From: Nakamurella sp. A5-74
GTDB lineage: Bacteria > Actinomycetota > Actinomycetes > Mycobacteriales > Nakamurellaceae
NCBI RefSeq assembly: GCF_040438885.1
Contig: NZ_CP159218.1
Span: 1,054,001 to 1,118,000 of the forward strand
Length of the DNA stretch: 64,000 nt
Direction of reading: 5' to 3'
Below, one piece after another: positions 1 through 9,136 of this stretch (position 1 is its first letter; every line of letters starts with the position of its first letter). The notes under the pieces are model-generated. The model was not told where the DNA came from and searched no databases. It saw only the letters and a program-made list of their open reading frames with translations. The position numbers and the translations under genes are program-made.

Positions 1-1366
1 GGATGTTGTCGCTGATGCTCGCCGAGAACAGGAACGCCTCCTCGAACACCACCCCGACGGTTGCTCGCAGCTCAGCGAGGCGCAGGTCGCGGAGGTCGCG
101 CCCGCCGATCCGCACGCTGCCCTCCGATGGTTCGTAGAACCGGGGCAACAACAACGACAGCGTGGACTTGCCGGAACCGGACGGGCCGATCACCGCTACC
201 GTCGAACCAGCCTGGACGTGCAGGGAGAACCGTTGCAGCACGACGGCTTCGGCCGAATAGCCGAACGACAGGTCATCGAACCGGACGTCCAGCGGGCCGG
301 GCGGTACCGGGAGCGGTTCGGCGGGATCGACGATCGAGGCGTCGAGGTCGACGATCTGCAGCACGCGGTCCACCGCAGCGCCGGCCTGCTGGCCGATCGA
401 GAACAGCATCACGATGAAGCGGGTCGGCCCGACGAGCGAGGCGACGTAGAGGGTGAAGGCCACGAACGTGCCCAGGCTGATCCGTCCGTTGATGGTCAGC
501 CAGCCCCCGAGCAGCAGCACCAGCACCTGACCGAACGTGGTGACGCTCACCAACAGGTTGGTGCGTGCGGTGATCCGCGCGGCGCGCAGCCGGAAGCGGT
601 ACAGCGTGCGGGCCGCGGCGCTCAGTTTGGCGACCTCGCGGTCCTCCTGGCCGAAACCCTTGACCACCCGCACCCCGGTGACGTTCTCCTCGACCACGTC
701 GGCGACGTCGGCGGCCGCCTGTTGGGCGATCCAGTTGGCCGGCAGCAGTTGGTCGCGGAAGGTGCGCAACAGCACGATCCCGGCCGGCACGACCAGCACC
801 GCGGTGAGCGTCAGCAGCGGCGATAGCACGATCATGATGACGAACGACACGACGGCCAGGGCGATCTGGCCGAATGCCATCGGTGCGATGGACATCAGTC
901 CCTGGACGAGCTGCAGGTCGGAGTTGGCCCTGGAGACCACCTGGCCGGTGCGGAGGCTGTCCTGGCCAGGGCCGTCCAGCCGCTGGATCGCAGTGAAGAC
1001 GTCCTGCCGGAGGTCGTGCTGCACGTCGAGGCTGAGCTTGCCCGCCGCCCAGCGACGCAGGAACGTGGTGCCGAACAGCGCGACGGCCACCGCGACCAGG
1101 CCGAGGATCGCCCAGTGCGACGCCGAGGGGCGCCCCTGGGTGACGTCGTCGACCACCGCCCTGGTGAGCAGCGGGGTGAGCGCGTTGATCGCGAGCGAAC
1201 CCGAACCGACGACCGTCATCCCGGTGACGAACGGATAGCGACGGCAGTAGCGCAGCAGCCGGCGGATCCAGCCCGGCCCACCCGGCGCCCGCGCCGGGTG
1301 CTCCGGTGACCGTTCGGGGCCCGTCGCCTGCTCTTGGAGATGGTCGTCGGGTCGGGTCACAGTCAC
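1..1366 (-). CDS. ABC exporter half-transporter (membrane + ATPase domains), 3' end cut off
   Basis: Reading from a GTG at 1366 (a second in-frame GTG lies at 1360) gives an N-terminal transmembrane exporter domain followed by the start of an ATPase domain. Walker A reads GPSGSGKST, and the Q-loop region reads GVVFEEAFLFS just before the window edge, so the ABC signature and Walker B lie outside. The fused membrane-ATPase layout is that of multidrug or lipid half-exporters that act as dimers in the cytoplasmic membrane. A partner half-transporter may lie off the window. It is divergent from the methyltransferase at 1533. No strong ribosome site precedes the GTG. Substrate cannot be told from the sequence. 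Confidence 0.85.
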   Translation of the reverse strand, partial: MTVTRPDDHLQEQATGPERSPEHPARAPGGPGWIRRLLRYCRRYPFVTGMTVVGSGSLAINALTPLLTRAVVDDVTQGRPSASHWAILGLVAVAVALFGTTFLRRWAAGKLSLDVQHDLRQDVFTAIQRLDGPGQDSLRTGQVVSRANSDLQLVQGLMSIAPMAFGQIALAVVSFVIMIVLSPLLTLTAVLVVPAGIVLLRTFRDQLLPANWIAQQAAADVADVVEENVTGVRVVKGFGQEDREVAKLSAAARTLYRFRLRAARITARTNLLVSVTTFGQVLVLLLGGWLTINGRISLGTFVAFTLYVASLVGPTRFIVMLFSIGQQAGAAVDRVLQIVDLDASIVDPAEPLPVPPGPLDVRFDDLSFGYSAEAVVLQRFSLHVQAGSTVAVIGPSGSGKSTLSLLLPRFYEPSEGSVRIGGRDLRDLRLAELRATVGVVFEEAFLFSASISDNI

Positions 1367-1532
1367 TCTGGGGAGGGTAGACCCGGCCACCGACGGCGGG
1401 TCGTCTGCGATCTGGGTAGCGTGACCCGGAGCGGAAGCTTGCCGCACCCGGTGGGCACCTGCTCCCGGCGCGCGCGAGAAGCGGCGCCGCGGGGTCGGCA
1501 CACGTGATCAGGAATGAGAAGGAGGTCGGCAG

Positions 1533-2180
1533 GTGCCGGAAGGTGGCGAGTACGCCGAGGACTACTACGCGATGTCCCGGTCCGGGGAGGGCGCCAAGGG
1601 GGTCGTCGACACCGTCCGCGACCGGTTCATCCGTCGGCAGGTGCTGCGCCGCGTTCCGGGCGGGCGGTTGCTCGACGTCGGCTGCGGACTGGGCTTGTTC
1701 CTGGAGGCGATGAGGCCGGAGTTCGCGTCGTTCGGGGTGGACATCTCCGACTATGCGGTCCGGGCCTGCGCGGAACGTCTTCCCGACGCGCAGGTGCGGG
1801 TGGCCAGCCTGATCGAGGGTCTGCCGGATGACGGCGCGTTCGCCGGTGAGTTCGACGTGATCACCGCGATCAACATCGTCGAGCACCTCGAGGACCCGTG
1901 GGCCGGTGTGGCAGCGGTGCGTGCTCGGTTGCGGACGGGAGGGCTGTTCGTCATGCACCTGCCCACCATCGGGAATGCGGTGCAGGCCAGGATGTATGCC
2001 GGTTCCTACGACCAGGACCCGACGCACATCTACCGGCCGAGCGGACGCGCTGCGTCCGCACTGGTCGAGGAGTGCGGGTTCGTCCAGGAGTTCGGTACCT
2101 TCGCGCCGTTCGTCGGGGCGCCGGTGTGGCGGGTGCTGCCGTGGCACCCGGCATACCTCGGGATCTACCGTGCGATCTGA
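1533..2180 (+). CDS. Class I SAM-dependent methyltransferase
   Basis: A 215-residue protein with the SAM-binding motif I LLDVGCGLGLF (residues 46-56), an acidic motif II after FGVDIS, and a post-I segment ITAINIVEHLEDPW typical of Methyltransf_11/23 proteins. The GTG start at 1533 is supported by a GAAGGAGG ribosome site at 1518-1525. It is probably a small-molecule or lipid/sugar methyltransferase in the cytoplasm; the substrate is unknown. The next gene, a HAD hydrolase, starts 25 bases after or overlaps its stop, so the two are likely co-transcribed. Confidence 0.85.
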   Translation: MPEGGEYAEDYYAMSRSGEGAKGVVDTVRDRFIRRQVLRRVPGGRLLDVGCGLGLFLEAMRPEFASFGVDISDYAVRACAERLPDAQVRVASLIEGLPDDGAFAGEFDVITAINIVEHLEDPWAGVAAVRARLRTGGLFVMHLPTIGNAVQARMYAGSYDQDPTHIYRPSGRAASALVEECGFVQEFGTFAPFVGAPVWRVLPWHPAYLGIYRAI

Positions 2181-2205
2181 GCGCCCATCGACCGCGAAGG
2201 GTGCA

Positions 2206-2925
2206 GTGTCGCAACGCATCTCGGCGCTGATCCTCGACCTCGATGACACCCTGATCGACACCCGTGCGGCGATGGTCGAGGCCGGAACGCTGGTGGCGAA
2301 GGACCTCTGGCCGGATGCGGATCCCCGACGGTGGCGGGGATTCGGCGAGCGCTACTGCTTCGACCCGCAGCAGTTCTACGAGCGGTACGCCCGCGGCGAG
2401 ATCGAGTTCATGGAGATGCGCAGGCTCCGGTTCGAGGAGACCAGGGGCCACCACGAGCTGGCAGACGTGGGTGATCGGTTCTCCACCTTCGAGACCGACT
2501 ACTGGTCGGCGTTCGAGAAGTCGCAGGCCCTGTTCGACGACACGCTCGAGCTGCTGGACGCGGCCGACGACGCCGGACTGCCGATGTCGCTGGTGACGAA
2601 CTCCTCCCAGCTGCTCGCGGACATGAAGGTCCGCATCTCCGGTCTCGGTTCCCGCTTCGTCTCCGTCCTGACCACCGGTACCTACGGCATCGGCAAGCCG
2701 GACCGGCGACTGTTCGACCATGCCAGGACCGACCTCGGTGTTCCCGCGGCGGAGATCCTCTCGGTGGGCGACCACCTCGGCCGCGACATCACGCCCGCCG
2801 TGCAGCTCGGCATGCAAGCGGCGTGGCTGGTCCGCTCCGACAGCCACCAGAGCGTGCCGGACAATCTGGACGAGCGGGTGCAGGTGGTGGCCACGCTGGG
2901 CGAAGTGGTGGCTCTGCTCGGCTGA
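2206..2925 (+). CDS. HAD-superfamily hydrolase
   Basis: About 239 residues. All four HAD motifs are visible: DLDDT (nucleophile and acid/base Asp at 11 and 13), the motif II stretch LVTNSS, a Lys in GIGKPDRRLF, and the acidic motif IV VGDHLGRD. The order and the helical cap between motifs I and II fit subfamily I phosphatases such as phosphoglycolate phosphatase or 5'-nucleotidase-like proteins. The GTG at 2206 with GAAGGG upstream is preferred; a GTG at 2170 overlapping the methyltransferase stop is the alternative and would add 12 residues. Cytoplasmic; substrate not predictable. Confidence 0.85.
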   Translation: MSQRISALILDLDDTLIDTRAAMVEAGTLVAKDLWPDADPRRWRGFGERYCFDPQQFYERYARGEIEFMEMRRLRFEETRGHHELADVGDRFSTFETDYWSAFEKSQALFDDTLELLDAADDAGLPMSLVTNSSQLLADMKVRISGLGSRFVSVLTTGTYGIGKPDRRLFDHARTDLGVPAAEILSVGDHLGRDITPAVQLGMQAAWLVRSDSHQSVPDNLDERVQVVATLGEVVALLG

Positions 2926-3052
2926 CCTGCCCTGTTCGCGGCCCCGGTAGGCCGGAGAACGACGACGGGGTGCGGCAGCTCGCCCGGCCCCGGATTCATC
3001 GCATCCCGTCGAACGCTCACGGTGACCGCCGGCCCTGCCCTACCTTGGCGCC

Positions 3053-3289
3053 ATGAACCCATCTGTTCCCGCCTGCCCGAGTTGCGGTTCGACCGACGGG
3101 TTTGATGCCGGATACCTCCCGGACAGCCAGCCGGGCGGCATGATCGTCGGGCGGTGGATGCCGGGCGTCCCCGAGTTCGGTCTGCTCAAGGGGCTCAAGT
3201 GGCGGGGCCGGGTGCATCTGGAGGTCAGGGCCGATCGGTGTCGCCGGTGCGGGCTGCTCGCGCTCTACGCTGTCGGTCCCGCTCGGTAG
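3053..3289 (+). CDS. Small zinc-ribbon protein
   Basis: A 78-residue protein with two CxxC pairs, CPSC at residues 8-11 and CRRC at 63-66, separated by a glycine- and tryptophan-containing beta-rich segment. The arrangement resembles small DUF6487-type zinc ribbons (from memory, weak). Cytoplasmic; probably binds one zinc ion. It sits 10 bases before holB on the same strand, so the two may be co-transcribed. Function unknown. Confidence 0.65.
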   Translation: MNPSVPACPSCGSTDGFDAGYLPDSQPGGMIVGRWMPGVPEFGLLKGLKWRGRVHLEVRADRCRRCGLLALYAVGPAR

Positions 3290-3299
3290 GTTCATTGCC

Positions 3300-4511
3300 A
3301 TGAGCGCACCCACCGTCGACGTGCCGGCCGGGGTCTGGCTCGACGTCGTCGGCCAGCCGGGGGCAGTCGACGATCTGATGGCTGCGGTTGCGGCCACCCA
3401 TGACGACCCTGGCGTGCCGACCTCCGCGATGACGCATGCCTGGTTGATCACCGGCCCGCCCGGCTCTGGCCGGTCGACCGCGGCGCGGGCGTTCGCCGCC
3501 GCACTGCAGTGCACGTTGCGGGGCTGCGGCCAGTGCCTCCACTGCCGCACGGTGCTGGCGGGCACCCATGCCGACGTGCGGACCGTCATCCCCGAGGGGC
3601 TGTCGATCTCGGTCAAGCTGATGCGGAAGGTCGTGCAGGACGCGTCCCGGCAACCGTCGACGGCGCGCCGACAGATCGTCATCATCGAGGACGCCGATCG
3701 GCTCACCGAGGGTGCGGCGAACGCGTTGCTCAAGATGGTCGAGGAACCGCCCTCGCACACAGTGTTCCTGCTGTGCGCCCCGTCCACCCACCCGGACGAC
3801 GTGTCGGTGACGATCCGCTCGCGCTGCCGGGTGCTCGGACTGCGGGCCCCCTCGGTGACGGCGATCGCCGAGGTGCTCGTCCGGCGTGACGGGATCGAGC
3901 CGGAGACCGCGCGCTGGGCGGCCTCGGTCTGCGGCGGGCACATCGGTCGGGCCCGTAGGCTCGCCCGCGACGAGGGGGCCAGGTCCCGTCGCGAATGGGT
4001 GCTCGGGCTCGCGTCGATCCGGCGCCTCGGGCAGGCCTACGGCGCCGCCGAGCAGCTCGACAAGGACGCGAAGTCCGATGCAGGAGAGCAGCTCGCCGGT
4101 CGGAATGCCGGCGAGATCGAGGAGTTGAAGACCGCGCTCGGCGCCGGCGGTACCGGCAAGGGCGCAGCCGCCGCGGCCCGGGGCACGACCGGCATCGTCA
4201 AGGAGCTGGAGAATCGGCAGAAGACCCGGCAGACCCGCACCCAACGGGACATCGTCGACCAGGCCCTGATCGAACTGTCCGGGTACTACCGGGACGTCGT
4301 GGTGACGGCCGAAGGGGCGCGGGTTCCGCTGTCGCACCCCGACCGCTCCGAGCAGAGTGCGGCGGCGGCGGCCGAGATCGGCGCCGACGGCGGCCTTCGC
4401 AGGCTGGAAGCGGTGCTCGCCTGCCGGGAGGCGATCGAGATGAACGTCAAGCCCCAGATCGCCCTCGAAGCGCTGATGACGATCTTGTCCGGTGTGGGTC
4501 AGGGCCGCTGA
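3300..4511 (+). CDS. holB: DNA polymerase III subunit delta prime
   Basis: A 403-residue clamp-loader subunit that helps load the beta sliding clamp at the replication fork. It has a P-loop GPPGSGRST near residues 51-59 with Arg in place of the usual Lys, a zinc module with closely spaced Cys in the CGCGQCLHC-like segment around 70-80, the Walker B-like stretch IVIIEDADRL, the NALLKMVEEPP box and the SRC motif (RSRCRV). These are diagnostic of the DnaX/HolB family; the modified P-loop fits an ATPase-inactive delta prime. The gene is followed 16 bases later by the PSP1-domain gene, the order commonly seen for holB and the RicT/YaaT homologue. Confidence 0.93.
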   Translation: MSAPTVDVPAGVWLDVVGQPGAVDDLMAAVAATHDDPGVPTSAMTHAWLITGPPGSGRSTAARAFAAALQCTLRGCGQCLHCRTVLAGTHADVRTVIPEGLSISVKLMRKVVQDASRQPSTARRQIVIIEDADRLTEGAANALLKMVEEPPSHTVFLLCAPSTHPDDVSVTIRSRCRVLGLRAPSVTAIAEVLVRRDGIEPETARWAASVCGGHIGRARRLARDEGARSRREWVLGLASIRRLGQAYGAAEQLDKDAKSDAGEQLAGRNAGEIEELKTALGAGGTGKGAAAAARGTTGIVKELENRQKTRQTRTQRDIVDQALIELSGYYRDVVVTAEGARVPLSHPDRSEQSAAAAAEIGADGGLRRLEAVLACREAIEMNVKPQIALEALMTILSGVGQGR

Positions 4512-4527
4512 TGGCTAGGCTGCCGGG

Positions 4528-5343
4528 ATGGGAATGCTCTGCGCGGTCGCCTTCTCGCCGAAGGGCCAGTTGCACTACGCGGACCCCGGTGAGCTCCAGC
4601 TCGAGGTCGGCGACCACGTTTTGGTGCCCACCGAGCAGGGGTCGGTCGCGGCGCAGGTGATGTGGGCGGCCGAGTACGTCTCGGACGACACCGAGGGTTT
4701 CCCGCGGCTGGTCGGGATGGCCACCGACGATGACCTGGTGGAGACGGAGCGGATCCGCCGGATCAAGGCCCGCACCATCGTCGCGACCCGCAAACTCGTG
4801 CGGGAGCACGACCTCGACATGAAGGTGTTGGCCGCCGATCCGCGACCCGCGGACAACAAGATCGTCATCTTCTACACCTCGCCGGACACGGTCGACTTCC
4901 GCTCCCTGCTGCGTGATCTGTCGGCCACCCTCGGCAGCCGGGTCGAGTTGCGTCAGCTCCCCGCCCGTGATGCGGTGCGGGTGACCGGCGCCATCGGCTC
5001 CTGCGGCCGGGACACCTGCTGCTCGACGTTCCTCAAGGATTACGAACCGGTGACCCTGGCCATGGTCCGTGACCAGGATCTGCCGACCAATCCGCTGCGC
5101 ATCTCCGGTGCCTGCGGCAGGCTGATGTGCTGCCTGAAGTACGAGCACCCGCTGTACCAGGAGTTCAAGCGCGATGCGCCGCCGGTCGGGTCGAAGGTGA
5201 CCACCCCGGACGGCGACGGGGTCGTGACGGCGCACTCGGTGCCGCGGGACGGTCTGGTCGTCAAGCTGTATGCCGACGGCTCGTCGCAGGTCTGCAGCAA
5301 GGCTTCGGTGTGCGCCTCCCGCAAGGCGTTCGACAGCCGCTGA
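4528..5343 (+). CDS. PSP1-domain (RicT/YaaT-like) protein
   Basis: A 271-residue PSP1 C-terminal-domain protein. Its cysteine motifs CGRDTCC and CGRLMCCLKYE match the conserved signature of this family. In Bacillus the homologue RicT (YaaT) works in a complex that binds iron-sulfur clusters and affects RNA processing, sporulation and competence; the role in actinomycetes is not established. Cytoplasmic. Location directly after holB is the conserved context of the family. The ATG at 4528 is used. Confidence 0.88.
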   Translation: MGMLCAVAFSPKGQLHYADPGELQLEVGDHVLVPTEQGSVAAQVMWAAEYVSDDTEGFPRLVGMATDDDLVETERIRRIKARTIVATRKLVREHDLDMKVLAADPRPADNKIVIFYTSPDTVDFRSLLRDLSATLGSRVELRQLPARDAVRVTGAIGSCGRDTCCSTFLKDYEPVTLAMVRDQDLPTNPLRISGACGRLMCCLKYEHPLYQEFKRDAPPVGSKVTTPDGDGVVTAHSVPRDGLVVKLYADGSSQVCSKASVCASRKAFDSR

Positions 5344-5590
5344 CGCAGGGGCCGCTGCACTGCCCGATCGGACCAACCGCCGGTGACCGTCCGCGATCGA
5401 CCGGTTCTGCTGTCCGGTTCGGGTGGAACGTCGGTCATCTTTTCGAAGCATCGTTGCCGACTCGTGTCCGAAGCTGCGCAACCTTCGTCCGCCTGACGCG
5501 TATCAATGGGGTGAGGATCGGAGCAGTTCGATCCTGCACCGACGGACGCGTACGCCGAAGCGGTTTCGAATCAACCAGTGAGGAATTCCG

Positions 5591-7159
5591 ATGGGCAGCA
5601 CCAGGGGGGCGGCGGTCGCCGCGATGATGATCGGAGCAGCGCTACTGGCCTCGGCCTGCAGCACGTCCCCGATCGCGACCGACTCCGTCGGACGGAGCGC
5701 TGCCGCCGTTCCCTCCACCAGATCGTCTGTCGCCTCCACCACCACCGGTAGCAGCACGACAGCGGCACCGATCACCGTCCTCGATCCGAACGGATCTGCC
5801 AGGTCGTCATCGGCAAGGTCGTCGGCCCCGACGATCTCCGCCTCCACGACACCTGACACCGCTACCTCAGGCCCGAGCTCCGTCACTCCGGGGACGACGA
5901 CTCCGGGGACGACTCCGGTGACGACGACTCCGGTGACCACGACTTCGGGGACGACGACTCCGGTAACCACGACTCCGGTGACTACGACTCCGGTGACCAC
6001 GACTTCGGGGACGACGACTCCGGTAACCACGACTCCGGTGACTACGACTCCGGTGACCACATCCCTGAGGCCGGCCGTCAAGCCTGCGTCGGTGACGGCC
6101 GACCCGGCGTTCGGGTCGGAGACCGTCGGCCCGCTGCAGCCGCTGAGAGTCACGGCCGCCGGGGGCACGATCACCACGCTCGAGGTCCGCGCCGCGGACG
6201 GCAGCGCCATTGCAGGCTCGTTCACCGAGGACCGCACCAGCTGGACCTCGAACCAGCGGCTGCGGTACAGCGGCGTCTACACCGCAACCGGGGTCGCTAC
6301 CGGCGCGGCGGGCACCGAGCCGGCCAGGATCGCCGGCACCTGGACGGTGTTCTCGGTATCGGACACCGTCAGTACCGGCATCACCCCGGACGAGGATGCG
6401 AAGGTCGGTGTCGCCTCGCCGGTGATCGTCCGGTTCGGTTACTACGCGAGTGACGAGCAGCGGGCTGAGATCCAGCGACACGTGAAGATCACCACCACGC
6501 CGAAGGTGGAGGGGGCCTGGGCGTGGTTCACCCACGACGGCGATGACTACGCCTCGCTCGACTTCCGTCCCAAGGACTTCTGGCCGGCCGGTATCGAGGT
6601 GACTGTCACGGTGGACCTGCTGGGAGTGCCGTTCGCGGACGGGATGTACGGCCCGCGCGACGTGGTGACCAGGAACTTCACCATCGGTCGCAACCGGGTC
6701 ACCTACGCCGACCCGGACTCGAAGATCCTCACCGTGAAGGAATCCGGCAAGGTCGTGGCCCGGTACCCGATGTCGATGGGTCGCGGCGACGATGTCGGCG
6801 ATCCCAACCTGGTGACCCGCTCGGGCATCCACATCGTCACCGACAAGAAGGCCGACACGAAGATGAGCAACCCGGCGTACGGCTACAAGGACCTCCCGGA
6901 GAAGTGGGCCGTCCGGATCAGCAACAACGGCGAGTTCATCCACCAGAACCTCGCCTCGGTCGACGTGCAGGGGAAGCAGAACGTCAGTCATGGCTGCATC
7001 AACCTCAATGCGAAGAACGCCAAGGCCTATTTCGGCAAGGCGATCTACGGGGATCCGGTCGTGGTGACCGGGACGAGCGTCAAGCTGAGCGCGTCCGACG
7101 GGGACTACTACGGTTGGGCCCTGAGCTGGTCGGAGTGGAAGTCCCACTCAGCGCTCTGA
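5591..7159 (+). CDS. L,D-transpeptidase lipoprotein (YkuD) with Thr-rich linker
   Basis: A 522-residue exported cell-wall enzyme. The start has a lipoprotein signal ending in the lipobox LASAC, so it should be anchored to the outer face of the membrane. A Thr/Pro/Val linker follows (about residues 95-160), then an Ig-like domain and a C-terminal YkuD domain with the catalytic motif SHGCINL. The order lipobox, Ig domain, YkuD is that of mycobacterial Ldt enzymes, which make 3-3 cross-links in peptidoglycan. Part of the linker is encoded by an exact 60-bp tandem duplication. A GAGGA ribosome site at 5580-5584 supports the ATG. Confidence 0.9.
   Translation: MGSTRGAAVAAMMIGAALLASACSTSPIATDSVGRSAAAVPSTRSSVASTTTGSSTTAAPITVLDPNGSARSSSARSSAPTISASTTPDTATSGPSSVTPGTTTPGTTPVTTTPVTTTSGTTTPVTTTPVTTTPVTTTSGTTTPVTTTPVTTTPVTTSLRPAVKPASVTADPAFGSETVGPLQPLRVTAAGGTITTLEVRAADGSAIAGSFTEDRTSWTSNQRLRYSGVYTATGVATGAAGTEPARIAGTWTVFSVSDTVSTGITPDEDAKVGVASPVIVRFGYYASDEQRAEIQRHVKITTTPKVEGAWAWFTHDGDDYASLDFRPKDFWPAGIEVTVTVDLLGVPFADGMYGPRDVVTRNFTIGRNRVTYADPDSKILTVKESGKVVARYPMSMGRGDDVGDPNLVTRSGIHIVTDKKADTKMSNPAYGYKDLPEKWAVRISNNGEFIHQNLASVDVQGKQNVSHGCINLNAKNAKAYFGKAIYGDPVVVTGTSVKLSASDGDYYGWALSWSEWKSHSAL
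5941..6060 (+). repeat. Exact 60-bp tandem duplication in the Ldt linker
   Basis: Bases 5941-6000 and 6001-6060 are identical. They encode two copies of a 20-residue Thr-rich block. Shorter TTPV-type repeats flank them, so the whole 5880-6062 stretch is repetitive. The length of 60 bp keeps the frame. Confidence 0.9.
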
Positions 7160-7221
7160 GCTCCGCGGACCCACTTGCGTCGTGGAGCGGCACTGTCGGA
7201 GGCGTGTGACAGCGTCACGCC

Positions 7222-7794
7222 ATGCTGAACACCACCACCGAGTTCGATCCGGTCACCGTGCTGTCCGAGCAGCTCAGCTGGCACTTCGAGAACCGGGCCC
7301 GCCCGCGACTCGACGGCCTGACCGACGAGGAGCTGCACCGGGAACCGGTGGTCGACTGCTGGGGTGTCCGGCGGCGGTCCTCCCCGGAGCAGAAGGGCAG
7401 CGGTGACTGGACCATCGACTTCGGTCATCCGGCCCCCGATCCTGCTCCGGTGACGACCATCGGCTGGCGGCTCGCACACGTCATCGTCGGCGTGCTCGGG
7501 GCTCGTGCAGCGTCACACTTCGATGCCACCTTCAGTTGGGGGATCGCAGACTACGACGCGTGGCCCTACGCCGGAACAGCTGACGAGGCACTCGCCCAGC
7601 TGGATGCCACGTACGCGGCCTGGAGCGGCGGGGTACGTGGCCTGACGGTGGATGATCTGCACCGACGGGTGGGGCCCGCCGAGGGTCCGTGGGCCGAGCA
7701 CTCGATGGGAGAGCTGGTGGCGCACATCAACCGCGAGGCCATCCACCACCTCGCCGAGATCGCCCTGCTGCGGGATCTGTATGCCCACCGCTGA
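7222..7794 (+). CDS. DinB-family protein
   Basis: A 190-residue four-helix protein of the DinB/YfiT type. Candidate metal ligands are the His in GWRLAHVI (about residue 77) and the paired His in REAIHHLAEIALLRDLY near the C terminus; this H...HxxxH spacing is the family signature. Many actinobacterial members are metal-dependent thiol S-transferases (mycothiol or bacillithiol) or uncharacterised. Cytoplasmic. It stands alone between the L,D-transpeptidase and tRNA-Thr. Confidence 0.8.
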   Translation: MLNTTTEFDPVTVLSEQLSWHFENRARPRLDGLTDEELHREPVVDCWGVRRRSSPEQKGSGDWTIDFGHPAPDPAPVTTIGWRLAHVIVGVLGARAASHFDATFSWGIADYDAWPYAGTADEALAQLDATYAAWSGGVRGLTVDDLHRRVGPAEGPWAEHSMGELVAHINREAIHHLAEIALLRDLYAHR

Positions 7795-7848
7795 GCCGCT
7801 GAGGGTGTGCAGGGGCGTTGGTTGCAGCCGGTAGACTTCTGCAGCGTT

Positions 7849-7921
7849 GCCGCCTTAGCTCAGTCGGTAGAGCATCTCACTCGTAATGAGAAGGTCTGGG
7901 GTTCGATTCCCCAAGGCGGCT
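7849..7921 (+). tRNA. tRNA-Thr (CGT)
   Basis: Full cloverleaf: 7-bp acceptor stem GCCGCCT/AGGCGGC, D-arm, anticodon loop with CGT, T-arm GGTTCGATTCC. The discriminator base is T and no CCA is encoded. A TAGACT -10-like box lies at 7832-7837. Confidence 0.97.
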
Positions 7922-7929
7922 CGGCACCG

Positions 7930-7969
7930 GAATGGCCCACGACCTTGTCATACAGGACGTGGGCCATTC
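7930..7969 (+). terminator. Hairpin terminator after tRNA-Thr
   Basis: A perfect 12-bp inverted repeat, GAATGGCCCACG at 7930-7941 and CGTGGGCCATTC at 7958-7969, with a 16-base loop. It lies nine bases past the tRNA. There is no long T-run, as is usual in high-GC genomes. Confidence 0.7.
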
Positions 7970-8081
7970 TGCTACCGGGTCGGGGAGTGGATCAGAGCCC
8001 TCGCCGGGACATTCGGGGCAGCCGGGTGACGTGCCGTCGGACAGGAGTTGAACAGCCTCCCGAAGTGGCACAGTGGATGAC

Positions 8082-9110
8082 ATGACATCAAAGGGCGGGG
8101 AAGCAGGCTCGTACGTCACCGGCGGGAAGGAGTTCACCCGCGACACGAACTACATCGAGGACAGGATCACCCGTGACGGGGCGAGCGGCCATCCGGTCGA
8201 GCCCGGCCGGTACCGGCTCATCGCGGCCCGCGCGTGTCCCTGGGCGAACCGGACCATCATCGTCCGGCGCCTGCTCGGGTTGGAAGGGGTCATCTCGATG
8301 GGTCTCTGCGGCCCGACCCACGACAAGAACTCGTGGACCTTCGACCTCGACCCGGGCGGCAAGGACCCGGTGCTGGGCATCGAGCGCCTGCAGCAGGCCT
8401 ACTTCCAGCGGTTCCCGGACTATCCGCGCGGTATCACCGTGCCCGCGATCGTCGACGAGCGCACCGGCGAGGTGGTCACCAACAACTACCCGCAGATCAC
8501 CCTGGACTTCTCCACCGAGTGGACCGAGTTCCACCGCGAGGGTGCCCCGCAGCTGTATCCCGAGCACCTGCGGGAGGAGATCGACACCGTCAACAAGCGG
8601 GTCTTCACCGAGGTCAACAACGGTGTCTACCGCTGCGGTTTCGCCGGTTCCCAGGAGGCGTACGAGTCGGCCTACGATCGGCTGTTCACCGCGCTGGACT
8701 GGCTGACCGAGCGGCTGGAGAACCAGCGGTTCCTGGTGGGGGACACCATCACCGAGGCCGATGTCCGTCTCTTCACCACCCTCGCCCGGTTCGATCCGGT
8801 GTACCACGGCCACTTCAAGTGCAACCGCAGCAAGCTCACCGAGCTGCCGGTGTTGTGGGCCTACGCCCGCGACCTGTTCCAGACCCCGGGCTTCGGTGAC
8901 ACCACGGACTTCGTCCAGATCAAGCAGCACTACTACTTCGTGCACAGCGAGATCAATCCGACGCAGATCGTCCCGAAGGGCCCTGAGTTGCACGATTGGC
9001 TCTCCCCGCACGGCCGGGAAGCTCTGGGCGGCAGGCCTTTCGGTGAGGGAACGCCGCCAGGCCCTGTCCCGGTGAACGAGCAGGTGCCGGCCGGCCACGG
9101 CGCCGAGTGA
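8082..9110 (+). CDS. Glutathionyl-hydroquinone reductase-like (Xi-class GST) protein
   Basis: About 342 residues. It has the active-site motif CPWANR about 50 residues in, the RLLGLEGVISMG thioredoxin-fold stretch, and the helical domain ending in YYFVHSEINPTQIVPKGP, hallmarks of the YqjG/ECM4/PcpF family. These enzymes reduce thiol conjugates of hydroquinones. Actinomycetes use mycothiol rather than glutathione, so the physiological thiol is uncertain. Cytoplasmic. The ATG at 8082 is used; an in-frame GTG at 8073 is the alternative. It is convergent with the MarR gene at 9137. Confidence 0.9.
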   Translation: MTSKGGEAGSYVTGGKEFTRDTNYIEDRITRDGASGHPVEPGRYRLIAARACPWANRTIIVRRLLGLEGVISMGLCGPTHDKNSWTFDLDPGGKDPVLGIERLQQAYFQRFPDYPRGITVPAIVDERTGEVVTNNYPQITLDFSTEWTEFHREGAPQLYPEHLREEIDTVNKRVFTEVNNGVYRCGFAGSQEAYESAYDRLFTALDWLTERLENQRFLVGDTITEADVRLFTTLARFDPVYHGHFKCNRSKLTELPVLWAYARDLFQTPGFGDTTDFVQIKQHYYFVHSEINPTQIVPKGPELHDWLSPHGREALGGRPFGEGTPPGPVPVNEQVPAGHGAE

Positions 9111-9136
9111 GCTGACCCGGCCGTCCGGGCAGCCAC

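Noticed and set aside
273-2261. 662-codon open frame on the minus strand
   Set aside because: It runs out of frame through the ABC exporter gene and antisense to the methyltransferase; the exporter reading frame carries all motifs.
7807-8085. Short open frame across tRNA-Thr
   Set aside because: It contains the tRNA and its terminator hairpin; no ribosome site and no protein-like sequence.
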